NCBI GenBank assembly: GCA_030737875.1
Contig: CM060912.1
Span: 208,581,231-208,645,230, forward strand
Source of the DNA: Allium sativum
Taxonomy: Eukaryota; Streptophyta; Magnoliopsida; Asparagales; Amaryllidaceae
Length of the DNA: 64,000 bases
Direction: 5' to 3'
Made by a program: the position numbers and the translations under genes. The notes beneath the pieces are model-generated. The model was not told where the DNA came from. It worked only from the letters and a program-made list of their open reading frames with translations, and made no database searches. Positions 12,901 to 22,767 of the stretch are shown here, piece after piece. The stretch's first letter is position 1, and each line of letters begins with the position of its first letter.

Positions 12901-13494
12901 TTGGCTGTTATAAGGGAAAACCCTATCCTCGACTGCGTTGCATTGTGTGATGGGACCTGGGTCTTATAACAGCTTCATTTTTCTTTATTTAGCATTGCGC
13001 TGTTTGTTTTATGCACTGGTATTCTTGGGAGGAAACCCGTTCCGTGTTATACGGCGTGGTCCCTTGATTTACCTAACTTTTAAAATAAAGATTAATAACT
13101 GTTTTAGTTCTCACACCAGTCACATGACTGACCTGGAGTTTATTGTTTTAACCTAAACTCTGGGTGCCCCTATTTTGACACGGGCAGCTAGTAGTTTTGG
13201 TTTTGCAGATTTATATTCACAGGATCCTGGTTTACAGCTGGAACGATATCCGGAAAGCTTTGTATCCATATATCTCTTCTAGTTGTGTATTGTATTATTT
13301 TCCGCTGCTATGTATTTAAATGTAATTTAAATCTCTGATATTTCTGTGTAATATTCATTTATACTCTGTATATTCTTGTAATCTGATGCATTGTTGTAAT
13401 ATACAATTGAAAAGTTCTTCTGTATGAGTTCTGTTGTGGTTTGTTCTCGAACTATCCGACGCTTTCCTTTACGGGGAAGTTGCGGGTCTTTACA
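6992..13494 (+). repeat. 3' LTR of the LARD-like element, 6503 bp, complete
   Basis: Runs from TGTAACAACCCG to ...gggtctttaca, obeying the TG...CA rule. It repeats all sub-blocks of the 5' LTR: leader-like block 8012-8235, A/T-rich array 8345-8705, TA run about 9118-9134, minisatellite 9968-10294, and a 3' segment (12700-13494) that is also found in diverged form at 16880-17551, 57605-58177 and 63487-64000. Its length exceeds that of most plant LTRs I know of (hundreds of bp to about 5 kb). Confidence 0.9.
9968..10294 (+). repeat. 27-bp minisatellite, about 12 units, 3' LTR
   Basis: Second copy of the array at 2434-2760, with the same unit number and the same two cggttt variants. The base just after it differs (aaattgaattg against aaatttaattg). 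Identical copy number in both LTRs agrees with very recent insertion. Confidence 0.9.
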
Positions 13495-13700
13495 ATTGGA
13501 GCTCGTTTGGATTTATGGCGAAATAAATTGTTTGATTCAAATCAAATAACGGTTTATCGTTCTTTAATGATGAACTGCAAATGTGAGTAAAACTCACCAA
13601 CTCTGTACAGTTCTATTTTTACAACGTATTCTTAGAACTATTAAATATTGTCTATTTGATTGTGTGTTGACTGTTTGATTTAACTGCTAGTCAATTAGTG

Positions 13701-13705
<5 letters not shown>

Positions 13706-13745
<40 letters not shown>

Positions 13746-13755
13746 TATATATATA
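13706..13755. repeat. (TA)n microsatellite
   Basis: About 50 bp of alternating at/ta with one aaatat interruption. Similar but shorter TA runs lie at 1579-1601 and 9118-9134 in the LARD LTRs. Confidence 0.9.
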
Positions 13756-14039
13756 CAAACAGTTAAATAGTTATATATTGATTCTGTTAAACTGGAAGTG
13801 ATGTTGATTGTACTGTGTAACATCTGTGATGCAGGGAAACAGGTTGGAGGAATCCAACTGGATTCCTCAACAGTTATTTTACTGTGATTTATATATTGTG
13901 ATATATAATGTGATATATAATCTGACGTTGATTATGTGTGCTTTGGACGATAGTTATCGTTGTTATATGGTGTGTTAAATACCATAAGAAATACTAGAAT
14001 GTGGAAAAGGGATTTTCAAAGTATATTTTTAAAATAATT

Positions 14040-15440
14040 TGTTTATATAAAATCAATGGATTTTATATTATACAGGAAAAAGGATTTTGAATAAAAGAAT
14101 TATATTTGTAAATCAAATATAAAGGAAATTTATATTTGTTAATCAAATATAAAGGGATTTTATTTGTTAAACAAATATAGAGGAGATATATTTGTGAAAT
14201 CAAATATAAAGGAAAATATTTGTAAAACAATATATATAAAGGAAAATATTGTCAAGACAAATAGAAAGAGGGATATTTGTAAACCATTTACAAATAGATA
14301 AAAATGATTTATTTATTTAGGAAATAAATAAAGGTAAAAGAATTTATTATTTAGGGTATAAATAAAGTTAAATGATTTATTTATTTAGGGAATAAATAAA
14401 ATAAAGGAATATTTATTTGTTAGAATAAATAGAATAAAGGAGATATTTATTTGTTAAATAAATAGGATTATAAGTAAATATTTATTTAGGAAATAAATAG
14501 ATTATAAAAGAAAATCTTTAAAAAGGAATAAACGTTATTAGCGAGTAAGTTAATCAAATTGAGTTATCAGGTTAGTTAATTAAAGTGAATTAGTTAAGTT
14601 AAACTAAGTGAAGTGGTTAAGTTAATCAAAGTAAATTGGTTAAGGTAATCAAAGTGAATTAGTCGAGTTAATCAAAGTGATTAGTTCAGTTAACCGAGAT
14701 AAGAAAAATCAAGCTAGGTTAATCGAGTTGAATTAGTCAGTCGAGTTAATCAATTGAGTTAGTTAAACCAAGTAAAACCAGTTAGAGTTAACCAGTAGAG
14801 TTAATCAGTTAGGGTTGACCAGGCAGAGTTAATCAGTTGGAGTTAATCGGTTTGAGTTAAGATTTTCGAGTTGATAATCGAGTTAAGTTATCGAATACCA
14901 CTTATTCGAAGTAGAAGTTATTAAATATAGTTATTTAAGATAGAGTTAGTCAAACAGAGTTATTCAGGATAAGTTGCCATCTCGTACGACTGCTAGCGTA
15001 ATTCGCAGGGTTGTAAATAGCCTACGGCGGTCGGATGTTTCTTGAGGGAGTCAGGCGTAACCATTGTGATCGCTGCGATCTAGAGTCAAGCGAATGGAGT
15101 TTAATCGAATATTAGTTATTCGATAGGAGTTAATCGAGTTGAGAAATAAGTTAAGTTAAATAAGTTGAGTTGATCGGGTTGGTCGACCAAGTTAGTCGAG
15201 CCTAGTTAATCGAATCAAATTGGTCGAACCAAGTAAGTCGAGTTAAGTTAGTCAAGTTAATTGAGTTAAGTTAGTCAAGTTAATCGAGTTAAGTTAGTCA
15301 AGTTAATCGAGTTAAGTTAGTCAAGTTAATCGAGTTAAGTTCGTCAAGTTAAAGTTATCGATGTTAGTTTCATCGAAAGGAGTTAATCGATGTTAGTTTA
15401 ATCGAAAGGAGTTATCAATGTTAGTTTCATCGAAAGAGAG
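14040..15440 (+). repeat. Block of degenerate short repeats in the diverged LTR
   Basis: 14060-14520 has many near-palindromic variants of atttgtaaatcaaatataaagg and atttatttaggaaataaata. 14540-14960 and 15100-15240 have variants of gagttaatcaaagtgaatta. 15238-15352 is a cleaner array of about five 23-bp units (gagttaagttagtcaagtta plus atc). 15355-15440 has three copies of a gttagtttcatcgaaagga unit. This looks like slippage-driven expansion like that in the LARD LTR, but of a different sequence. Confidence 0.75.
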
Positions 15441-16221
15441 TTATACGTTGAACTCGGTTATATCGAATTCGGGAAAGTATCCTTTACTTTCCAGTCTTTA
15501 AAGCAAGATTTATTTATTTATAAATAAATCAGTTGTTAAGTAAATTATTCGAATTTAAAGAATGTAAGTTAGATAATTCGAAGGTAGGGATTATAACATT
15601 ATCGCTGAAATAAATGTTTTTAATAAAGAAGTAGATACGTAAATAGAATACGAGGGTTATGTAAAGAATTTGTTAAAAGATTTAAAAGATAAACTTGACC
15701 ATTTCGAAGTTATAACGTTGTTTAGTTAAGGTCTGAGAGGTAATTATACCCCAACTTGATTGGTTTCCTTCTTAACTAAGAAATGGTAAGGTTTGATCGA
15801 AAAGGAGTTTTGGAAATGTTTTCCAAGTAAGAATCAGAAATGTTTTCTGATAAATAAAAATACGAATCTAGAATATACAGAAACAGAAGATAAGTAAATC
15901 AATGAACTAAAGAGATAAATGTTAAATGACGATTGATCGATATAATTTCCATTTGGAAATAATATCGTTGTTTGCACACTTGTTTTTCTTTGATAGTTAA
16001 CTCATCGACTATCGAAGTTTTTGACCATTTTAACATTGTTAATATGGAGAGACCGATTGGATTATTTTCCAAAGAACCACTCTGTATTGGCATAAGTGTT
16101 GCGAATCATATACGCCAAAGATAATTGAAGATGGAGTAAAGTGCAAGGGCTGTTGTATAAGTCTTAGATAACAGTGACTAAGATGGATATACTGAATAGT
16201 GCCTTCGGTTTGTCCAGTCCC

Positions 16222-16575
16222 AGGACAACTTGTATGGATGAAGGTCTGACAGAGTATATCCAATGGATCGTGTAAGTTGATCCCTTCAAACGTATATACG
16301 TTGGTGGCGGAGGAATTCGTTTCTCTTAGCTGTATACCCGTTGTATCTTTGAGGGAATCAATTTGTGATGTTGCGGGTATGACGATGTGACATTTCTAAG
16401 TGAATGAAGATGGATGTCTGACAGAGTATTTCCAGACGATCACGTACATTGATTTCTCCAACCGTACCAAGAGTGGAAGCGGAGAAGGAAACTTCTTTTA
16501 GCTAACACATAATGTATTGTTGAGGACGTCAATCGGTGATTGGATGGATTTGATGATGTGGCATTTAAAGTGAAT
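16222..16575 (+). repeat. Imperfect tandem duplication, about 170 bp unit
   Basis: The first copy starts near 16229 and the second near 16407. Both begin gtctgacagagtat.tcca and pass through gatc.cgta..ttgat, a ggaggaa/ggagaag block, cttttagct or ctcttagct, gagg..gtcaat and a gatgtg.catttaaagtgaat-type end. It lies in the diverged LTR upstream of its conserved 3' segment. Confidence 0.6.
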
Positions 16576-17551
16576 CTGATGTGAAGATAAGCGTAGCTTC
16601 TAGCCTCACATCCGGTAAATGACAGAAATCGGGCAGGTAGCATGGCTATGTAGGTCGCACCTATTAGGGTGTATAATCACCTGATCTAGAGTTTCATTTA
16701 TTTCTAAAAATCTATTGTTGATGCTGTCCCATTCGGGAAACGGTTGTTGATCCCAACCGTTGGTGATATACATTCGATACACTCAAGCGAAATGAGTGGT
16801 CGGTCATGTGTGGCCGGGTTGCAAGATGTTCTTGTTGAACCCAGTGTATTCCTCTCTAGAGGTACACTAGCAGAAGGTGGTTCCATGCCTTGTCATAGTT
16901 GGAAATCCATTATCCAATACGTGCTTGTGATTTTGATTGTATACTATATATGTAGAACGTGAGATGAAAGCGTTTCTGCTAGATTGATATATATTTGTAC
17001 TTAGACATTATTATAATATCAGAATGATATTGCTTGTCAAAGATGTTGGATTCTCATAAGGGAAAAACCCGTTCCGTATTCACGGCGTGGTCTTATGAGA
17101 TATCATATATATGTTAAACTGTGTTAAATTATTTTACTCACACCAGTCCCATGACTGACCCGGAGTTTACTTTGTTGTTTTCCCTAAACTCTTGGGTGCC
17201 CAATTTTGTATGGGCAGTCAAGTAGTCGGGATTTACAGATATACTTGAAGAGTTGGAGCAGGAGGCTTCTGAATCATATAGCTATAGTTTATTTCCGCTG
17301 TGTTGTAAGTGTTGTACTCTGATAAGTGCTATTGTATACATAACTGTTATATTTCAATATGTTATTCGTTCCGCTGTGAGGTTCGTGTTACTCTGATGTT
17401 GTGTTCTTCTTCTTCTTCTATTCTAAGTTTCTATCTTATCTATCCTCACCCTCTAATTTCTTTCATTAATTACCAGGTTTTTTCGATGTTTTGGTTATCG
17501 ACATCGAGCTTATGTCGATAACCAAAGTCGCTCAAAATCCAGGTCATTACA

Positions 17552-18822
17552 GAACAAGACTAAATTTTGATTATTTTAAAACTGATTTTTGGACCTTTTA
17601 GCCATTGAATTTGAAGAAGTGATAAACAAAAAAAATTGAAAATTCTTTCCACTACAATTAAAATAAAAATTTGATTTCGATTATCGTTAAAGGAGTTAAG
17701 AATGAAATAGTAAACAGGTTTTTCGGACCAGAAAAACCTGTATCCAAAAATTTGTCTGAAAGATTCATGATTTTGACACAATAGAACATAAAATTTGAAA
17801 AAGTGATAAACATGAAAATTGTAGCTAGCTCGATTTCACGGAATCTGAAAAAAGAAAAATTGAATTTGGTGTCTCTAAGGGAAAGCCGTAGCCGCGACAA
17901 GGAAGTACAAAAATTTGGAAAAAACACAGAAAGTAGAAAAAAATGAGAAAATAAAGTAGGGCTAGCTAGGGTTTTGTGGAGTTTAGGTTCGGTCATGTCT
18001 GTACGGTGCGGCTAGTGAGTGCAGCAATGTGGCTTGGGTCTTCATGCGATGGTAAGAGGGAAGAGGAGGTTGGAGGTGGTAGTTATGGGGCAAGGAGGTG
18101 AAAGGGTTTTTAGGTAATTAGGTTAAGTGTTTTAAGTCTTATGAATTTTAGAGATGAGGAGGATATAAGTTAGGAAATTTGTTTAGTTTTAGGATTTGAA
18201 ATTGGAAAGGGAGGAGCAAAGAAAATTGTCAGAGGAAATTTTACATGAAAAGAAGATTGGGGGTGGGGGGACTTTCAGAGAAGAAGGAGAAGAGAGAAAA
18301 CAAATAGAATAAATGAGAGAGCTTCAAATTCTTATACTAAACTATTATTTAATAGATTTTTTATGATGGTGAACATTAAGAAAGAATGAAAAATATCTAC
18401 AAGCAATTTGGCTAATAAATTTTAAAAACATTTCATCGTTATACCCAAATCACAAGGTGTATGCAGTTTTAAAGGTACATAAAAATAATAGCTTTAAGGA
18501 CAATGAGATGTTATATAAAACACAAGACTTCTCAATCAAATTATTTAAATATCGAAATCGTTTTAATTACTTATCTAAATTAAAATTAATTCGTAAAGCA
18601 AAGAATGACGATTGGGACTGCAAAAAAATTTGATTTTTAAAGCATTTTAATTGATTAGTGTAATCAAAAATTATAAATTTAGGAATTCATAAAGCTAAAA
18701 AAAATAAAAAAAATTAGTTGTTGTGCATATGCAGAAAATCTGTTCCTTCTTTTATTTATTCATAGTGGCACGGTCATTATAAAACCAACTGCATTTGCTA
18801 CATAAATACATACATGTATGTA

Positions 18823-18855
<33 letters not shown>

Positions 18856-20684
18856 GTTTTATCATTTGTGCAATATTTTATCATTAAAAATACAAGGCTA
18901 AGTAATTTACAATGCTAAATGAATATTACTATGTAACACTAAAATAATATTATATTATACCACATAAAATATATAGCTAAGGTATTCTAAAAGGGGTAAG
19001 TTAATGATAAAAAATTAATGGTGCGTTTGGTTTATTTTGTGTTTTAAGTTTTGAGTTTTCAACGTTAATTGCAGAATGCAAGAAAAGTTAAGGGATGCTG
19101 TAAGAGACGGAACAAAGATGAGGGGGTTTGAAGGTCGATGAGTAAATGAATTTGATAACGTTCTTTGGTTATTTCTTAAAACTCGAAAAATAATAAAAAG
19201 TTGCTTTCTATTTTGTTTGTTAACTTTGTTTTTTAAAATGGTCGCTTTTCACGATATATATGCGTTTTTTGCGTTTTTGTATATACGAAAATCCAAAATA
19301 AAAAATGATAAACCGAATGTAACCTAAGTTTTTGTGTTTTGAAAAGGATATGTAAAATAGGTATAAGAAAAGAAATACTATAATTAATTGAGATGACCGT
19401 TGAATGCTAATGGTTTAATTTCTTCATGCACAACAAATAAAGAAGGAATACCGCTTAATCTGTTTTGAACCTGTCCAAATAATAGTAGATAGGGATAAAT
19501 TACTGCTCCAAACACATCCTTAACTCCCAGGTTATTCTTCCATTTATTATTTGGAATTGATTACTAACCTAGATTTATAACTTTTGAACTTTATCATGTT
19601 AAAACTTCAAGTTGTCTTTATTGTGTACAATGAAGATTGGTTATTTTCGGAAATACTAGTGAAAACAATGTCCACTAGGTACAAATCATGAATTTAAGCA
19701 CATGTCATGATTCACCACCTAAATGCTAATATCTCTTGTTATTTTGGAGGTCTTGGGTTCAAATCCCCAGAACTTCGACCAAAACCTTTGGGTTTGCATA
19801 GTCCTGACAAAAAATGACAAATTCAATATGCGAATTCAGGTACATATCCATTAAAAAAATTAAAGGCCAACTTGACCTAAAAACGGTACTTTGCATTTTG
19901 CATTTTCATTATGTATTAGATAGAAAAAAAAGATATATAAGGACAAAATGGAATGGTGCGGAAGGTGTTGGATTGCTAGACGATGTGAGTAGAGAAAAAA
20001 AAAGAAAGTGAAGTAGCAAAAATAAAAAAATTGTTTTTAATTTCATATGTTACACCAGTTTTTCCAACTGATCAATCTGGGAAGTTTAATGAATTTTATC
20101 ACAGAAAATTTCAAATTTGAAAATTGCAAAACAAAAGGGTACTAAATTTCCCAACCATGACTTGATTATCACTTCTTAGTTTTGTGGCATACATTCAAAC
20201 AATGAAATGTCAATGAACTAAGGATGGGGAAGAAAGGGTGATATGTCTAGAAGGTATCAATTATAAATGTGGGTGGAAGCCAAAAAGGGCGAAAATTTAC
20301 AATGAAGCTTGGAATAAATTAAAAAAAAAACTCATTTTAGGCTTTAGGCCAAGTATATTACATAGGAAAATAATATCAATGACAAAGTTACTGGCTTTTT
20401 CAGCCGTAAGGACGCCATGCTAAAATTTATTCTAAAGACAAAGAATTAGATTTTAGGTACCAGTTTTACAGTATGTATGATATCAGAATTTAACAATCAA
20501 TTTTTAAGTACGAGTAAGTAGCAGTTTTACGATATGTATGATATCAGTTTTACAGTGTGTGCTGCGCTTGAAAATAATTTTTTGATCGGCTATTCTTTAA
20601 CTTTGAAAAAGTTATAAAGTTTGTTTTTCATAGTAAAATGTCCTATGTTAGAACGGTAGATCCAGTTTTCAGCCTGAAGCTTAA
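17552..20684. other. AT-rich intergenic stretch with simple repeats
   Basis: No convincing gene. Open frames of up to 112 codons are low-complexity. It contains a tatg/tg/ta mixed microsatellite at about 18813-18857 and a MITE at 19019-19324. A short repeated motif, cagttttac.gt.tgtatgatatcag, appears three times within 20455-20575. It ends at the Tat element's flank. Confidence 0.6.
19019..19324. mobile_element. MITE-like element, probably Tourist/PIF-type
   Basis: About 306 bp with imperfect terminal inverted repeats: ggtgcgtttggttta at the left against the reverse complement of taaaccgaatgtaacc at the right. A TAA triplet flanks it on each side (19016-19018 and 19325-19327), allowing one extra base at the left edge. 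It has no coding capacity. The family is a guess from the TIR and a three-base TAA target site. Confidence 0.5.
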
Positions 20685-21516
20685 TGTTAGACCAAAAAGT
20701 GGTTCCAACACCCAAATTGACTAAAATCAGACTAAAATAAGATCAAAAGTGAAATGGAGACACAGAATTTATAGTGGTTCGGCGTTGAAAAGCCTACGTC
20801 CACTTGTCAATCACTATTCTCGATGATATAGTTGCAATTACAATGAGATATTCACTCAATTTCACTCACAACTCACATACATTCACTCAATTGTCTCAAA
20901 GCAAATGTTGAAAGACGATTTGGATTATCCGGGAGTGCTGGAATTCGGTTTATGAAAGTGGTTGAACTCTCAAAGTGCCAAAAAGAAGCTTCCTTTAATT
21001 GTCTCCAAGCAAGGTATTTATAGGTGAAAATTTAGTCAGAACCCGATCCGGATCGGAGCCATGTGTCCTCCATCCCATCGTCCTCGGGTTCGGATGGACT
21101 CAAGTGCTGACAGCGCATCAGAATAGAGATTATCGTGGATAGGAACTAGTCATAACCGCTCCGCATCTTCAGGCGATCGTGGGGGGAAGTGACGTGGATT
21201 ACAGGTTCGGTTCAGAGGAGCCTGCAGAGGGGGTTCGGATCGGGGTATCTGATCCGACCCAGATTAACCTAAAACTAAGTTCTTATCCACTTTGCTCTGC
21301 TCCGTTCCGACCCGGTAGTAGGTAGCCCTCCGGTCTGACTGATAGTAGGTAGCCCTCCGATCCGAGTGATAATAGGTAGCCCTCCGATCCGAATAGCAGC
21401 GTCTCTCCGATCCGAACAGCAACATTTCTCCGATCCGATCCGCTATGATGCTTTCTAAGTTCTTCAACGTTTTACATCTCGACTTTGTGTTGCCCAGTTC
21501 ACAAAGTGGGCTAACA
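20685..21516 (-). repeat. 3' LTR of the Tat element
   Basis: 832 bp, about 97.5% identical by eye to 33514-34345. It contains a run of about 27-bp units at 21300-21435 sharing gtag.ccctccgatccgag, and several gatcggatc-like motifs. In the plus direction it is immediately upstream of the antisense gene and could contribute to that gene's promoter. Confidence 0.92.
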
Positions 21517-21533
21517 TTCTGCCCCCTCAAAGG
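21517..21533 (-). other. Polypurine tract of the Tat element
   Basis: On the plus strand ttctgccccctcaaagg follows the LTR end ctaaca; on the element's strand it reads cctttgagggggcagaa just before TGTTAG. This is the expected plus-strand primer. Confidence 0.85.
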
Positions 21534-22767
21534 ATGCTTCTGTTGGAGACGGAGCATGCTTTGATTATCGTTGCACAGCGCCTTCTAGGTAATTTTCCCT
21601 TTGATTTTCCTTGTGCTTTCATCCTCTTCTTCGAATTTTAATTTAATTTACTGCTGAGTTACAACATTCTGTTCGGTTCGGATTCCGACCCGAACGGATC
21701 CCCTTCTTCTTTTATTTCGCCTTGGGCTAGTGGGCCAAGCTACGCTACTGGGCCTTTGAGCCGGTCCGAACGGGGAGACGAATAGTCACCATGTTTTCAT
21801 ATAAATTCAGCCTTCATCTTCCTCCCACTTTCTTTTTACTTTATCGTTTTACAAGTTCTGCTCCGAAACTCTAGGATTCAAAAGAGAAAAAAGAACTCTT
21901 TACCATTCTCGTGTGAATCTCCAGCTTATCTACCTTGGTAGGTCTAAATCCCTGATCGACCTCATGATAATAGGTTTTAATTGAAATTTATGGTCAATTC
22001 GATCGATTTGAATGTGATTTCCACGCTACAGCATCCTCTTCCTTCGTTATTGTCGTTGGTGGCTTCGTTGCTACTCCAAGACGTTGGAAGAGGGAGTCGT
22101 AGTTTGTTCGGTCATGACTGGGGCGTTGGAGATGATATTGGGTCTAAGACTAAAGAAGAGGAAGAAGAAGAAGATCACAGGGAGTCGGTTCGGGCGATGG
22201 AGTATGGAAAGTGGAGAAAGGGAAAAAGAAAAGAAGTCCAGAAGGTCGGATCGGGTCGGGGCAAGTAGTTAAAGAATGGGGTAATGGAGCTCACCTAACC
22301 GGATCGGGTCGGACTGTAAGATAAAGGAGGAGAGGTATGACTGCGTGATCCGGCCCGAACCGTTCGGGGAATCTACTTCCAAGCCGATCCAATTTTGATT
22401 CCTGAGCTTCAATGTTTATCCGAGCCCAAGGCAGGGCTACGCCCCCGATCCGATCCCAATGAATGCGCCCGAACCGAACCAAAGGGCAGTCCATCTTAAG
22501 GCATAAAAACTCGTTTAACTGGCCCAATCAACTCTTGGTATAATCTTCAACCTAATGGACAGTTAGGATAGTGCCTTGTGAACATAACTGGACATCAAGA
22601 ACTGCCTTAATCCTTATTACTTTGCCAAAGTTTTGCGTTGCACTTTCAAATATTAACTTTACACTTTCCGCATACACTGTTTACACTTTAGTTTGCACAC
22701 ATGCACGGGGGGATACGGGCTAATTTACTCTAACTTGTGCTATTGCTTTTTCAATAGTTTTGTGACC
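21534..22767 (+). promoter_or_regulatory. Presumed promoter and 5' leader of the antisense gene
   Basis: A TATA-like atataaat lies at 21799-21806, followed by a CT-rich stretch and a possible 5'-UTR intron. Its donor would be near 21939 (ttg|gtaggt) and its acceptor near 22756 (caatag), twelve bases before the ATG at 22768. Within it are more gatcgggtcgg motifs like those of the LTR. Only short spurious frames occur. The assignment is positional inference. Confidence 0.4.

Larger units (their letters stand above)
1..13494 (+). mobile_element. Non-autonomous long-LTR retrotransposon (LARD-like), 5' end outside window
   Basis: Bases 1-5960 recur at 7560-13494 with almost no change. The unit at 5960 ends in CA and is followed by an initiator-Met tRNA primer site (5963-5974). 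The second unit starts with TGTAACAACCCG at 6992 directly after a polypurine tract. So these are the two LTRs of one element on the plus strand, not a segmental duplication. The 3' LTR is 6503 bp; the interior is only 1031 bp and encodes nothing recognisable. By eye the LTRs differ by about 11 substitutions plus length changes in homopolymers and tandem repeats, which implies very recent insertion. The primer site and the GGGGACGAAA...GTGGGGGAGA end fit Ty3/gypsy elements, so mobilisation in trans by an autonomous gypsy is inferred. The 5' flank is outside the window, so the target duplication cannot be checked; the five bases after the 3' LTR are attgg. Confidence 0.9.
13495..17551 (+). repeat. 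Diverged relative of the long LTR (3' part), possibly the target of the LARD insertion
   Basis: From about 16880 to 17551 the sequence parallels the LARD LTR 3' segment block by block: ggaaatcca...ccaatacgtg, aaacccgttccgt...cggcgtggtc, the catgactgac..ggagttta motif, taaactct.gggtgccc, a ttccgctg block, then an end in CA at 17551 (ggtcattaca). Upstream it is unlike the LARD LTR and full of its own short repeats. No primer site follows 17551, so it may be a solo or truncated LTR. Its 5' end would lie left of the LARD element, outside the window. Confidence 0.65.

Noticed and set aside
1..13494. A 7.5-kb tandem segmental duplication
   Set aside because: The copies end exactly at TG...CA borders with a primer site after the first and a polypurine tract before the second, so they are LTRs of one element.
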